Shown piece after piece: positions 41,203 to 50,261 of a DNA stretch of 64,000 nt. This DNA comes from Clostridia bacterium (lineage in GTDB: Bacteria; Bacillota; Clostridia; Oscillospirales; Acutalibacteraceae). The notes below the pieces were generated by a model that saw nothing but the letters and a program-made list of their open reading frames with translations, was not told where the DNA came from and searched no databases. A program made the position numbers and the translations under genes. Each line of letters starts with the position of its first letter. The first letter of the stretch is position 1. The stretch covers positions 94,297 to 158,296 of the forward strand of contig JAGALQ010000020.1 in assembly GCA_017625095.1 (NCBI GenBank), given 5' to 3'.

Positions 41203-44058
41203 ATGGAAAACAAAGAAAAGCTCCAGTGTCATTTCATATCAAACACACACTGGGACAGAGAGTGGCGTTTCTCGGCACGCCGCACACAGTATATGCTCGG
41301 CTATATGCTCGATATGCTGCTTGACATTCTTGAGAAGTACCCCGACTACAAGCATTTCCACCTCGACTCACAGACAATGCCCATCCAGGACTACCTTGAG
41401 GTTTATCCCGAAAAGAAGGAAAAGCTTCAGAAGTATATCAAAGAGGGCAAGATTGCTGTCGGCCCCTGGTTCTGTCTGCCCGATGAATTCACGGTAGGCA
41501 GCGAGGCACTTATCCGTAACCTTCTCCTCGGCCACAAGATCGGCAAGGAAATGGGCGGCATCAGCAAGACAGGCTACTCGCCCTTCGGCTGGGGTCAGAT
41601 TTCACAGCTCCCCCAGATTTATTCCGGCTTCGGCATTCACTTTGCTTCTTTCTACAGAGGCATCAACGAATATAAGGCACCCAACTCAGAGTTCTTCTGG
41701 GAGAGCCCCGACGGCACACGCATCTACGCTTCCCGTCTGGCAAAACGTCCCCGTTACAACATCTGGTACGTTGTACAGCGCCCCGTTTATTTCAACCAGG
41801 CTGACGAAAACAACCGCGATATGCTCTGGAACGATAACAACGGCGTATTCAAGCTCATCGACCGTGACTGGAAGCTCGACTACCAGTACACACATCCCTT
41901 CTATGAGTACCACGACAAAAACGTCAAAGCAAGAGCAGAGCAGGCTGTAAAAGAGCAGGATAACGACTGGACAACAAACCACCGCTTCTGGTCAGCAGGC
42001 CACGATTCATCCTGCCCCGATGCACGTGAGGTTCAGCTCATCAAGGACCTTAACGCAGCTCTTCCCGAGGCTGACGTTTTCCACAGCACACTCAAAGAGA
42101 TGGAGCAGGGAATCATCGACAACTTCAAGCCCGATTCTCCCGTACTCCGCGGCGAGATGCGCGACCCCTACACAAAGGGCAGCGTAAGCGAGCTTTGCGG
42201 CTGGATTCTTTCAGCACGTACATACATCAAGCAGGAGAATTTTGACACAGAGCGCAGACTCATCAACTATGCTGAGCCTATGGCTGTTTTTGCTTCTCTT
42301 TCAGGTGCACCTTATCCGCAGAATTTCATCGACCTTTCATACAACTACCTTCTCCAGAACCACGGCCACGACAGCATCGGTGCTTGCGGACGTGACGTAG
42401 TTTATGAGGACGTTATGTCCCGCTACAGACAGTCACGCGAGCTTTCAATGTGCGTATTCGAGCGTGCATTTATGGACATCGCAGGCGATATCGATCTCAA
42501 GTCCTTCAGCCGTGACGACGTTGCTGTTGTACTGTTCAACCCCGCTCCCTTCAAGAGAACGGAAACAGTCAACTTCCGCGTTGAGATTCCCGCAGAGTGG
42601 AAGGCTGACAGCTTCGAAATCCTCGACGCTGAGGGCAACAAGGTCAAATACCAAGTTATAGCAACAAACAAGGCAAACGCACAGATTATCCAGAACCCCA
42701 ACGATACGGCAAACGTTCTTCACACAGAGCAGTATCTTGTTGCTGCAGAAGTCAAAGACGTACCTGCAATGGGTTACAAGACACTCAAGGTCCGTCCGCT
42801 TTACAATGTGCGCGCAACAACACCCGTTACACTTGTAAAGACAACTCAGGTTATGGAGAACGAATACCTCAAGGTTTCCTTCAACCACAACGGTACATTC
42901 AACGTTATCGAGAAGGACACAGGCAAGGAATTCAAGAACCTCGGCTATTTCAAGGACAGCGGCGAAATCGGCAACCCGTGGCAGCACGTTGCACCCGAAT
43001 GTGACGAAACATTCACAACCCTCGGTGAGCAGGCAACGGTAACCCTCCTTCGTGAAGGCGAGTTTGAAACAACATATAAAATTGCAATGCGCTGGGAGCT
43101 TCCCGAAAAGAGAGCTTTCGACGAGAAATCAAGAAGCGAGCACAAGCTGCCCGTTGATATTGAGAGCCTTGTAACACTCCGCAAGGGCGCAAAGTTTGTT
43201 GAGATTGAGACAACAATCAACAACCGTTGTGAGGACCATTACCTCCAGGTAGGCTTCCCGACAGGTATCAAGGCTCAGTATGCTGACTCACAGGGTCAGT
43301 TTGACGTTGTATCACGTCCGATTGCAAAGCCCGATTACTCACTCTACGATGAGCCTCCCATGACAGAGCACCCGATGAACTCCTTCGTCAGCATTACAGA
43401 CGGCACAAACGGCGCTGCACTTCTCAACACCGGTCTTAAGGCTTATGAGGCAGCAGACGATGAAGAAGGCACACTTTACCTCTCTCTCATCCGTGCTTAT
43501 CCGCTTCGTATCTGCGTTACAAAGGATATGCAGAACTACAGCGATTGGGACAAGGGCTCACAGTGCATCGGCAAGAACACATTCCGCTATGCATTTATGC
43601 CTCACAAGGGCAACTGGGAGGAAGCAGGCGTATGGCAGGAGAGCGAGCGCTTCAACCTCTATCTCACAATCGGTCAGATTGCTCCCACAGCTCACGGCAA
43701 GAATCCGCTTGACCACTCCTTCCTTGAGCTTAAGGAAGAAAACCTCAACATCAGCGCAATCAAGAGCAGTGAAGACGGCACAGGCTACATTGTCCGTCTG
43801 TTCAACCCCTCTGATAAGGCTGTTAAGAACGCAATCCGTCTCAACGGCGGCATAGCTCCGATTGAGAAGGCACAGTCACCCGTTGAGCGTCAGCAGGCAG
43901 AATTTGAGCTGCCCGAGTACTCAGGCAAGAAGTGGAAGGAAGTCAAGCTCGTTACGCTTGAAGAGCTTGATGAAGCTCCGCTCACAGTCGACGCAGACGG
44001 ATTTGTTGAATTTGAAATCACAGGCAAGAAGATTCTCACAATCAAATTCATCGGCTAA
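41203..44058 (+). CDS. GH38-like alpha-mannosidase family protein lacking the canonical nucleophile Asp
   Basis: 951 aa, full length for bacterial GH38 enzymes. The zinc-binding motif SNTHWDREW (His16, Asp18) and the C-terminal-side ligand region QNHGHDSIGACGRD (His389) are intact. A middle helical domain and a C-terminal all-beta region are present. No signal peptide, so cytosolic. However, the block that normally reads GY-x-PD-x-FG-x-x-x-Q-x-PQI is GYSPFGWGQISQLPQI: Phe128 replaces the Asp that is both zinc ligand and catalytic nucleophile in characterised GH38 enzymes. A divergent subfamily with another nucleophile, or loss of retaining activity, are both possible. AAGGTG precedes the ATG. 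It follows the HAD gene by 12 bp and ends at the terminator 44073-44114. Confidence 0.85.
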   Translation: MENKEKLQCHFISNTHWDREWRFSARRTQYMLGYMLDMLLDILEKYPDYKHFHLDSQTMPIQDYLEVYPEKKEKLQKYIKEGKIAVGPWFCLPDEFTVGSEALIRNLLLGHKIGKEMGGISKTGYSPFGWGQISQLPQIYSGFGIHFASFYRGINEYKAPNSEFFWESPDGTRIYASRLAKRPRYNIWYVVQRPVYFNQADENNRDMLWNDNNGVFKLIDRDWKLDYQYTHPFYEYHDKNVKARAEQAVKEQDNDWTTNHRFWSAGHDSSCPDAREVQLIKDLNAALPEADVFHSTLKEMEQGIIDNFKPDSPVLRGEMRDPYTKGSVSELCGWILSARTYIKQENFDTERRLINYAEPMAVFASLSGAPYPQNFIDLSYNYLLQNHGHDSIGACGRDVVYEDVMSRYRQSRELSMCVFERAFMDIAGDIDLKSFSRDDVAVVLFNPAPFKRTETVNFRVEIPAEWKADSFEILDAEGNKVKYQVIATNKANAQIIQNPNDTANVLHTEQYLVAAEVKDVPAMGYKTLKVRPLYNVRATTPVTLVKTTQVMENEYLKVSFNHNGTFNVIEKDTGKEFKNLGYFKDSGEIGNPWQHVAPECDETFTTLGEQATVTLLREGEFETTYKIAMRWELPEKRAFDEKSRSEHKLPVDIESLVTLRKGAKFVEIETTINNRCEDHYLQVGFPTGIKAQYADSQGQFDVVSRPIAKPDYSLYDEPPMTEHPMNSFVSITDGTNGAALLNTGLKAYEAADDEEGTLYLSLIRAYPLRICVTKDMQNYSDWDKGSQCIGKNTFRYAFMPHKGNWEEAGVWQESERFNLYLTIGQIAPTAHGKNPLDHSFLELKEENLNISAIKSSEDGTGYIVRLFNPSDKAVKNAIRLNGGIAPIEKAQSPVERQQAEFELPEYSGKKWKEVKLVTLEELDEAPLTVDADGFVEFEITGKKILTIKFIG

Positions 44059-44072
44059 CCGATAAAAAACAG

Positions 44073-44114
44073 AAACGGATGGATGCGAAAATTTTTCGCT
44101 CCATCCGTTTTTTG
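44073..44114 (+). terminator. Intrinsic terminator after the GH38-like gene
   Basis: AAACGGATGGA pairs with TCCATCCGTTT; a GCGAAAA/TTTTCGC inner stem extends it. It is followed by a T-run. Confidence 0.85.
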
Positions 44115-44150
44115 ATTCATACCATTTTTCAGTGCTTTCGTACCTTTCTG

Positions 44151-44179
44151 TTGAAAAATAAAAGCTAAAGTGATAGTAT
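44151..44179 (+). promoter_or_regulatory. Promoter of the 44212-47136 membrane/surface gene run
   Basis: TTGAAA (44151-44156) and TAGTAT (44174-44179) are separated by 17 bp, 32 bp upstream of the GTG start at 44212. Confidence 0.6.
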
Positions 44180-44211
44180 GAAATTATAAATATAAAAGGA
44201 GGGGTGCATTT

Positions 44212-45294
44212 GTGAAAAAAAGGTTCAGCCTTTCTCTGCCGGGTATGGCATCGGGCTGGCTGTATTTCTACATTCATTTTGTGACGGAAGTTATATGCTT
44301 TTACTGTCTTTCGCGAGCGGTCGGTGATTCCGCTTTCCTCTGGATTTTCCCTCTGATTTATGATGCGCTTGCTTTTGTGCCTCATTCGCTCATAGGATAC
44401 CTCAGCGACAAATTCCCGAAAATCAGTTTCGGAATTATCGGTGTGCTTATGATGGCGTTTGCAGGGCTTGATTTCGGCTTTAGCATACTGCCCGGCAGAT
44501 ATACGGCGCTCGTTATACTGTGCCTTGGCAACGCAGCCGTACATATCAGCGGCGCAGAAAACACGCTGCGAATTTCACGCGGCAGGCTTTCACACAGCGC
44601 GGTATTCGTTTCAGGCGGCTCGTTCGGCGTTATCAGCGGCAGACTGCTGGCAAAAACCTTTGTTCCGCACTGGGCAGTTTCGCTGCTTGTTCTCACCGCC
44701 GTGCCGTTTATAATCCTTGCCGATATGTATCGCAAGGAATCAGTAAAGGATAATAAGGATTCAGCCTGCACGGGGTTCAACTACGCATCCGACAAGCTGC
44801 CCGCAATGCTTGTGCTGCTGCTTGCCGTTACGGTGGTTGCGGTGCGTGGATATATGGGCTACGGCATTCCGACATCATGGAACAAAACCATTGTGCAGAA
44901 CGTTCTGCTCTACTGCGCTATGGGAATTGGCAAAGCATCGGGCGGTATACTTGCGGATATCTTCGGTGTGAAGCGCATTGCAATGCTCAGCGCGACACTT
45001 GCACTGCCGTTTCTGCTTTTCGGCGACAAGGTTATGGGCGTTTCGCTGATCGGTGTTATGCTTTTCAGTATGACGATGTCGATTACGCTCGCGCTGATTG
45101 TTTCGGTTTTACCCGACACACCGGGTCTTGCCTTCGGCTTCACAACAATCGGTCTGTTTATCGGCACAGCACCGATTTTCTTCTTCCGTTTCACAACTGT
45201 TTTATCAAACTGTGTTGTGATTGCGGTGCTGACCGTGCTATGCCTTGTTGCAATGCAGATTATAATCAGAAAGGATGAAAAGAAAAATGCCTGA
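44212..45294 (+). CDS. MFS-like membrane transporter
   Basis: 360 aa with about ten to twelve hydrophobic segments and short, positively charged loops (HSLIGYLSDKFPK between the second and third segments resembles the MFS loop-2/3 signature GxLaDrxGrk). GTG start with AGGAGG nine bases upstream. It is shorter than most MFS proteins (about 400 aa), and the substrate cannot be read from the sequence. The 3' end overlaps a 50-codon gene by 8 bp, which in turn overlaps a 116-codon membrane gene by 8 bp. The three were probably kept together as one coupled membrane unit. Confidence 0.7.
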   Translation: MKKRFSLSLPGMASGWLYFYIHFVTEVICFYCLSRAVGDSAFLWIFPLIYDALAFVPHSLIGYLSDKFPKISFGIIGVLMMAFAGLDFGFSILPGRYTALVILCLGNAAVHISGAENTLRISRGRLSHSAVFVSGGSFGVISGRLLAKTFVPHWAVSLLVLTAVPFIILADMYRKESVKDNKDSACTGFNYASDKLPAMLVLLLAVTVVAVRGYMGYGIPTSWNKTIVQNVLLYCAMGIGKASGGILADIFGVKRIAMLSATLALPFLLFGDKVMGVSLIGVMLFSMTMSITLALIVSVLPDTPGLAFGFTTIGLFIGTAPIFFFRFTTVLSNCVVIAVLTVLCLVAMQIIIRKDEKKNA

Positions 45295-45439
45295 TTTTAA
45301 AATTCTTGTCAATTCTTTGCTCCTTCATCTGACACGCACTGAGCTGACTGTTCTATCCGTCACGGTTGCGGTAATAATCGCAATCAGCCTTGTGCTTGCG
45401 GCAAAAGAAATCAAAAAGAGGCGGGATAAAAATGCTTAA
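45287..45439 (+). CDS. 50-aa single-pass membrane protein
   Basis: ATG at 45287 gives a 50-residue protein with one hydrophobic helix (TVLSVTVAVIIAISLVLAA, about residues 21-39) and a basic C-terminal tail (KEIKKRRDK). AAAGGATG lies at a good distance upstream, and it overlaps both its neighbours by 8 bp, each overlap containing a start codon. Small accessory subunits of membrane transporters often look like this, but no family is recognised. Confidence 0.65.
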   Translation: MPDFKILVNSLLLHLTRTELTVLSVTVAVIIAISLVLAAKEIKKRRDKNA

Positions 45440-45782
45440 CAACCTGCCTTTCTATATGCTCAGAAGTCTTGCCTGCACACTTGTTATCGAAATCATATTT
45501 GCGCTGATTCTCGGTGTGCGGAAGAAGGGCGATATCCTCACCGTTGCACTAGCTAACGTTATGACGAATCCGCTCGTGGTTTCGCTCGGATTCATATCAG
45601 GCTTTTTCTTCGGCACAAAAGTGCGCATTATATGCACGGTTTTTCTTGAGCTTTTCGCCTTCGCTTCGGAGGGCATTGCATACAGATATGCTCTGCGCTA
45701 TAAAAAGCTCAACCCGTTTCTGCTTTCCCTGCTGCTGAATGCGGCATCATATTTATCAGGTTTTATAATCAATTCAATTTAA
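45432..45782 (+). CDS. 116-aa integral membrane protein of unknown function
   Basis: ATG at 45432, preceded by GAGGCGGG. Four hydrophobic segments (about residues 8-30, 36-60, 62-82 and 92-114) with the conserved-looking polar block ANVMTNPLVV between the first two. The protein ends at the membrane (FIINSI). I do not recognise the family. Its translation is probably coupled to the 50-aa protein before it, and the surface SH3-repeat gene follows 16 bp later. Confidence 0.7.
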   Translation: MLNNLPFYMLRSLACTLVIEIIFALILGVRKKGDILTVALANVMTNPLVVSLGFISGFFFGTKVRIICTVFLELFAFASEGIAYRYALRYKKLNPFLLSLLLNAASYLSGFIINSI

Positions 45783-45798
45783 CCGGGAGGTATTATTT

Positions 45799-47136
45799 AT
45801 GTTCAAAAAACTGTTGTGCTTCGCACTCGCGCTCATTGTTATCTGCTCGTGCTCATTGACAGCGTTTGCAGATATGGAAGGTCCGTATTTCGAGGAATTT
45901 GAAATTACCGTTGATAACCCTGACGGTATTCCGCTGTATGATTCCAATTGGGATATATCGACCAATAAAACTACAATGGAAAAGATTGCTGTTATTCCCG
46001 ACGGCACTAAGCTGACCATCACAGGCGATTACATGGCAGGCGGTGCATCATATCTCTACGCAACCTACGGCGATAAATACGGATACATAAAAGCATCCGA
46101 CACACGTATAGACAGCAAAGATATTGTTAAACCCACAAAAGATGATAAGGTTGATGAAAAATTCAGTGTAATTACCATTAATCCTGACGGCGCCAAGCTC
46201 CGCTCCGGTCCCTCCAACGCACACCCCGAAATTGCAACAGTGCCTGCAGGAACAGAGTTTGATATTGAATATGTCATCGGCGGATGGGGTGCCTGGGCAT
46301 ACGTAACGTATAACGGAACATCGGGCTGGCTTCATTTTTACGAATACGAAGACAGCTACGACTGTATTAAATTAAACGAAGAACCCGGCAAAGCAATGGT
46401 TGTTAATAACTCCACATATCTCACCCAAACACCCGACACAAATTCACCCAAAGTAAGCGAAGCTATTCCTTACGGCACGATATTCAATTATACACATATT
46501 TATCACGAAGCAAAAGCTGACATTGCGTACGTCGAATACAACGGAGTCAAAGGCTGGCTGCGCACACGTGACGCATTTGCACAAGGCGCCGCACACTACT
46601 CAAATGATCCGATTGTTATTAATAACCCAGACGGTCTGAATGTTTATTCCGATATCAAAGACTCAGACGAAGTTATATGCACGATTCCTTATAACACGGT
46701 TCTCCCCGCCGGATACGAGATTTACAATGAGTATACTCAGGACAGTGAGATTTGCAGCTATGTCTACGTTTCATATAACGGTATAAACGGCTGGTTGCGA
46801 CTGATGAGCTGGGACGATATAGAGACAACAGATTCCACTTCTGCATCAGAACAGAACACTAAAGACAATAATGACAAAGCTCTTCCTGCTCCTTCAATAT
46901 ACAGCATAAAAGATACTGAAAAATCCACTGAGGAAACTTCTGCATCCGCAGTAACAACCGAAGAAACTTCTGTGTCCGCAACCGCTGAGTCAGAAACTCA
47001 GCCGACAGATAAGCCTGTTGCCGACAAAGCAATCAGTCCGCAGATGATTATAATTCTTTGTGTTGCAGCCGCTGTTGCAGGCGCGGTTACAGCTGCCGTA
47101 ATTATCGTTATTGTTATTAAGAAAAGGAAGAGATAA
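45799..47136 (+). CDS. Surface protein with SH3-like repeats and C-terminal membrane anchor
   Basis: 445 aa. A signal peptide (residues 1-25, FKKLLCFALALIVICSCSLTAFA) leads into four bacterial SH3-like modules at about 35-105, 115-190, 200-265 and 275-345. Each ends in a Gly-Trp-Leu/Tyr-Ile type motif (YGYIKASD, TSGWLHFY, VKGWLRTRD, INGWLRLM). A Ser/Thr/Glu-rich stalk (TEETSASAVTTEETSVSA, about 370-410) carries a C-terminal transmembrane helix (MIIILCVAAAVAGAVTAAVIIVIVI) with a KKRKR tail. The design is a membrane-anchored wall-binding protein. SH3-like domains usually bind peptidoglycan. It closes the gene run and is followed by a terminator. A GGGAGG ribosome binding site supports the start. 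Confidence 0.85.
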   Translation: MFKKLLCFALALIVICSCSLTAFADMEGPYFEEFEITVDNPDGIPLYDSNWDISTNKTTMEKIAVIPDGTKLTITGDYMAGGASYLYATYGDKYGYIKASDTRIDSKDIVKPTKDDKVDEKFSVITINPDGAKLRSGPSNAHPEIATVPAGTEFDIEYVIGGWGAWAYVTYNGTSGWLHFYEYEDSYDCIKLNEEPGKAMVVNNSTYLTQTPDTNSPKVSEAIPYGTIFNYTHIYHEAKADIAYVEYNGVKGWLRTRDAFAQGAAHYSNDPIVINNPDGLNVYSDIKDSDEVICTIPYNTVLPAGYEIYNEYTQDSEICSYVYVSYNGINGWLRLMSWDDIETTDSTSASEQNTKDNNDKALPAPSIYSIKDTEKSTEETSASAVTTEETSVSATAESETQPTDKPVADKAISPQMIIILCVAAAVAGAVTAAVIIVIVIKKRKR

Positions 47137-47144
47137 ACAGCATA

Positions 47145-47190
47145 AATCAATCAAGGCCACCGATTAAACCGGTGGCTTTGATTATTGATT
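47145..47190 (+). terminator. Intrinsic terminator after the SH3-repeat gene
   Basis: A long stem AATCAATCAAxGCCACCG / CGGTGGCTTTGATTxTTGATT around the loop ATTAAAC. It is followed within 25 bp by the terminator of the opposing ppa gene. Confidence 0.85.
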
Positions 47191-47213
47191 TATCTTTGCG
47201 GAAGATGAAAAAA

Positions 47214-47250
47214 GAGGTAACGCAGTTCAATTCTGCATTACCTCTCATTT
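47214..47250 (-). terminator. Intrinsic terminator of ppa (works from both sides)
   Basis: GAGGTAACGCAG pairs with CTGCATTACCTC (one mismatch). A T-run follows on the plus side and A-runs give the T-tract on the minus strand, so it can stop both ppa and read-through from the left. Confidence 0.8.
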
Positions 47251-47258
47251 TTTGTTTG

Positions 47259-47804
47259 TTATTCGTTGCCGTCGGGGAACATTTCATTGTATGCTGCAAT
47301 TGCGTTTTCGATTACGGCAACAGCCTCACGCTCATCCATAACCTCATCAACTGCCGTATCCTTCTTTTCGAGAGCCTTATAGACCATAAAGAAGTGTGAC
47401 ATTTCATCGTAGATGTGACGGGGAAGGCTGAAAACGCTGCGATAGCCGTTATAGTTGGGGTCAGAGAAAGGAATTGCAATAATCTTTTCGTCTGCCCTGC
47501 CGTTGTCCAGCATTTTGATAACGCCGATTGGATAGCACCTGACAAGAGTCATCGGGTGAATCGGCTCAGCGCAGACAACAACAACGTCAAGCGGGTCACC
47601 GTCGTCAGCATAAGTACGCGGGATAAAACCGTAGTTTGCAGGGTAATGAGTTGACGTGTAGAGAATGCGGTCAAGCGAGAGCAGACCTGTTTCCTTATCA
47701 AGCTCATATTTGTTTTTGCTGCCCTTAGGTATTTCAATAACTGCGACAAAATCTGTCGGCGTAATACGCTTCGGGTCTATATCACGGTGGATATTGGGTG
47801 TCAT
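47259..47804 (-). CDS. ppa: Inorganic pyrophosphatase, family I
   Basis: 181 aa. The family signature is complete: AVIEIPKGSKNKYELDKETG (residues 23-42), the DGDPLDVVV metal-binding aspartates (about 75-83) and PIGVIKMLDNGRADEKIIAIP (about 100-120). It hydrolyses diphosphate and pulls biosynthetic reactions forward in the cytosol. Family I is less common than manganese-type family II in Clostridia but occurs in several gut lineages. It lies 25 bp after a lipoprotein gene on the same strand and may share its transcript. Confidence 0.97.
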   Translation of the reverse strand: MTPNIHRDIDPKRITPTDFVAVIEIPKGSKNKYELDKETGLLSLDRILYTSTHYPANYGFIPRTYADDGDPLDVVVVCAEPIHPMTLVRCYPIGVIKMLDNGRADEKIIAIPFSDPNYNGYRSVFSLPRHIYDEMSHFFMVYKALEKKDTAVDEVMDEREAVAVIENAIAAYNEMFPDGNE

Positions 47805-47829
47805 TATAAAGACGACCTTTCGGTTAATT

Positions 47830-48897
47830 TTATGCTGCTGTTGTAGCTTCCTCTGCAGTTGTTGCTTCTACAGTTGCAACTTCTTCAGCTGTTGTTTCCT
47901 CAGCTGTTGCCTTCACGATTGATGCGGGCTCGATGGGGCCGGGAACCTTGAGACCGTTTTCGTCTGTGGGAGCGTTGGGATCCTGCCAGTCAAGCTCGTA
48001 TGTATCTGTGCCGCCGACAACAAACTTGAGTGTTGTTGTGCCGAGAGACTCAAGTGTGCCTACACCTGTAACCTGTGCCTCAACCTCGATGTTGCGGTTG
48101 AACTCAAGCTTTATGACTTCATCTGTCTTTCTGCTGATTTCCATATAGATTGAGCAGCCTGTGTACTTTGCCTTGTATGTACCGTCATACTTGACATAGT
48201 TTTCGACAGCCTTCATCTCTTCAGCGATCTTAGCTCTGTCGGGGATATTGAAGATTGTGCCGAAGAAGCCTTCGCCTGCCTTGGGATCTTCCTCATCCTT
48301 AAGGGTGATTGTGATCTTACGGACATCTTCGTCAACCTCGACATATTCTGTTGTCATTGTTTCGCCTTCTTCAAGGGCGGATGCAGCCTCAGCATCTCTG
48401 ACTGAAGCCTCTTCGTAGCGGCTGAATGCCTCTGCGTTGATAGCGATAGCAGGCTCGCTTGTCTCTTCGTTGAGTGCGATATCTGCCATTGTGAGGCGGA
48501 GTGCATCTTTTGCACCCTTGACAGGGATATACTCAGCGATAGGATCGCCGTATTCAACCTCTGCACCGAGACCGTCGTTGAAGCCCTTCTTCATGAGCTT
48601 GACAACTGTGGGAAGTGCAGCCTTGAATGTTGCATTATCTTCGCATTCGAAATCTTTAGGATCATAGTTGCTTGAATAGTTAAGCTTAGCTGTGCCGTTG
48701 TTGAGCTTTACCATAAGTGCGTTGAAGTAAGCAAGAACATCTTCGTCAGCTGTCATAAGGGGTGTTGCTGCAGCCTCTCTTGTTGTTGCCTCTGTTGTTT
48801 CCTCTTCACCGCCGCCGAAAAGTGAGCAGGAGGTAACGCCGAGGAATACGCATGCTGTAAGCAGAAGTGCGATAACTTTAATTGCTGTAGATTTCAT
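47830..48897 (-). CDS. Lipoprotein with Thr/Glu-rich C-terminus
   Basis: 355 aa from ATG at 48897, preceded by AAAGGAG; a longer reading would start before the promoter. The signal peptide ends in a lipobox, LGVTSC (Cys near residue 24), followed by a short Gly/Glu/Thr linker. The body (residues 50-315) is a mixed alpha/beta domain without a motif I know; repeated ALPTVVKLMKKGFND, YVKYDGTYKAKYTGCSIYMEI elements are visible. The last 35 residues are low-complexity Thr/Glu/Ala (TAEETTAEEVATVEATT). Such tails are common in secreted proteins of Oscillospirales. The layout is similar to the lipoprotein at 25654, but the bodies do not look closely related. Confidence 0.82.
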   Translation of the reverse strand: MKSTAIKVIALLLTACVFLGVTSCSLFGGGEEETTEATTREAAATPLMTADEDVLAYFNALMVKLNNGTAKLNYSSNYDPKDFECEDNATFKAALPTVVKLMKKGFNDGLGAEVEYGDPIAEYIPVKGAKDALRLTMADIALNEETSEPAIAINAEAFSRYEEASVRDAEAASALEEGETMTTEYVEVDEDVRKITITLKDEEDPKAGEGFFGTIFNIPDRAKIAEEMKAVENYVKYDGTYKAKYTGCSIYMEISRKTDEVIKLEFNRNIEVEAQVTGVGTLESLGTTTLKFVVGGTDTYELDWQDPNAPTDENGLKVPGPIEPASIVKATAEETTAEEVATVEATTAEEATTAA

Positions 48898-48936
48898 AGT
48901 AGTGAAAACTCCTTTCGGTTTATAACACTTTGTGGA

Positions 48937-48942
48937 ATTATA
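48937..48942 (-). promoter_or_regulatory. Extended -10 promoter of the lipoprotein-ppa pair
   Basis: On the minus strand TATAAT is preceded by TGT (extended -10, TGnTATAAT). No convincing -35 element lies at the right distance in the AT-rich upstream DNA. It is 40 bp before the ATG at 48897. Confidence 0.45.
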
Positions 48943-48996
48943 ACATATATTAAAACAAATTAAAAGAGATTTTTTGAAAATTGTCAAAAATTTAAT

Positions 48997-49027
48997 AAGC
49001 CTGCCCGTCTTTCGACCGAGCAGGCTT
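48997..49027 (-). terminator. Intrinsic terminator after the malic enzyme gene
   Basis: AAGCCTGC pairs with GCAGGCTT, with a shorter inner stem; the minus-strand tail TATTAAATTTTTG is T-rich. It ends transcripts of 49048-50217. Confidence 0.75.
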
Positions 49028-49047
49028 AAATTCAGCCAATGGAGTTT

Positions 49048-50217
49048 TCAGATTCTTGCAACGCCTGAATCGCGTGCTGCCTTGGCGACAGCGGCTGCAA
49101 CGGCATCCTTGACCCTGGGGTCGAATGCCTTGGGCAGAATGTAATCTGCATTGAGCTCGTCCTCAGTGATAAGGTTTGCAAGTGCGTTTGCGGCGGCAAC
49201 CTTCATCTCCTCGTTGATATCGCTTGCGCGCACATCAAGAGCACCGCGGAAGATACCCGGGAAAGCAAGAACGTTGTTGACTTGGTTGGGGAAGTCGCTT
49301 CTGCCTGTGCAGACAACTGCTGCACCTGCTTCTCTTGCAAGGTCGGGCATAATTTCGGGAGTCGGGTTTGCCATTGCCATAACAACGGGCTTGTCAGCCA
49401 TTGTCTTAATCATATCGGGTGTTACAACGTTGGGTGCGGAAACACCGACAAACACGTCTGCACCCTTGAGTGCATCGGCAAGTGTACCGCTGATTTTATC
49501 GTTGTTTGTGTAGTCAAGAATTCCGTGACGTGCCTCGTCAATATCATCCTTTGTTGCGATGATGCCCTTCTTGTCACACATAATGATGTTCTTGACACCC
49601 ATCCACTTGAACAGCTTGGAGATAGCGATGCCTGCAGCACCTGCGCCGTTGAATACAACGGTAACATCCTCTACCTTTTTGCCAACAACTCTGAGTGCGT
49701 TGATAAGCGCAGCGGAGCAGACAACGGCTGTACCGTGCTGGTCATCGTGGAAAATCGGAATATCGCAGATTTCCTTGAGCTTACGCTCAATTTCGAAGCA
49801 GCGGGGTGCACCGATATCCTCAAGGTTTACTCCGCCGAAGCTGCCTGCAAGCAGGGAAACTGTTCTGACAATTTCGTCAACATCCTTTGAACGGATGCAG
49901 AGCGGAATTGCGTCAACATCGCCGAACTCCTTGAAGAGCACACACTTGCCCTCCATAACGGGCATACCTGCTTCAGGGCCGATATCGCCAAGGCCGAGAA
50001 CGGCTGTGCCGTCAGTGATAACGGCAACCGTGTTCCAGCGGCGTGTCAGCTCATAGCTCTTGTTTATATCCTTCTGAATTTCGAGGCAGGGCTGTGCAAC
50101 ACCGGGGGTGTATGCGAGTGAAAGGCTTTCCTTATCCTGAACCTTTGCGCGTGCCGTTACCTCTACCTTGCCCTTCCACTCATAGTGAAGGCGCAGTGAT
50201 TCTTTTGCGTAATCCAT
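49048..50217 (-). CDS. NAD-dependent malic enzyme
   Basis: 389 aa, the compact bacterial form. SLAYTPGVAQPCLEI (about residues 32-46) holds the catalytic Tyr, VITDGTAVLGLGDIGPEAGMPVMEGK is the malate-site block with the catalytic Lys, and FHDDQHGTAVVCSAAL carries the metal-binding Asp residues. The Rossmann domain shows VVFNGAGAAGIAISK (about 186-200). It decarboxylates malate to pyruvate with NAD(P)+ and a divalent metal. It lies downstream of a malate/lactate dehydrogenase-type gene of the same direction, separated by a hairpin array, so the two may together supply pyruvate from malate. Confidence 0.94.
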   Translation of the reverse strand: MDYAKESLRLHYEWKGKVEVTARAKVQDKESLSLAYTPGVAQPCLEIQKDINKSYELTRRWNTVAVITDGTAVLGLGDIGPEAGMPVMEGKCVLFKEFGDVDAIPLCIRSKDVDEIVRTVSLLAGSFGGVNLEDIGAPRCFEIERKLKEICDIPIFHDDQHGTAVVCSAALINALRVVGKKVEDVTVVFNGAGAAGIAISKLFKWMGVKNIIMCDKKGIIATKDDIDEARHGILDYTNNDKISGTLADALKGADVFVGVSAPNVVTPDMIKTMADKPVVMAMANPTPEIMPDLAREAGAAVVCTGRSDFPNQVNNVLAFPGIFRGALDVRASDINEEMKVAAANALANLITEDELNADYILPKAFDPRVKDAVAAAVAKAARDSGVARI

Positions 50218-50261
50218 TTTTATCGTCCTTTGTTGTAGTTAAAGTATCTTTATAGAGTTGC

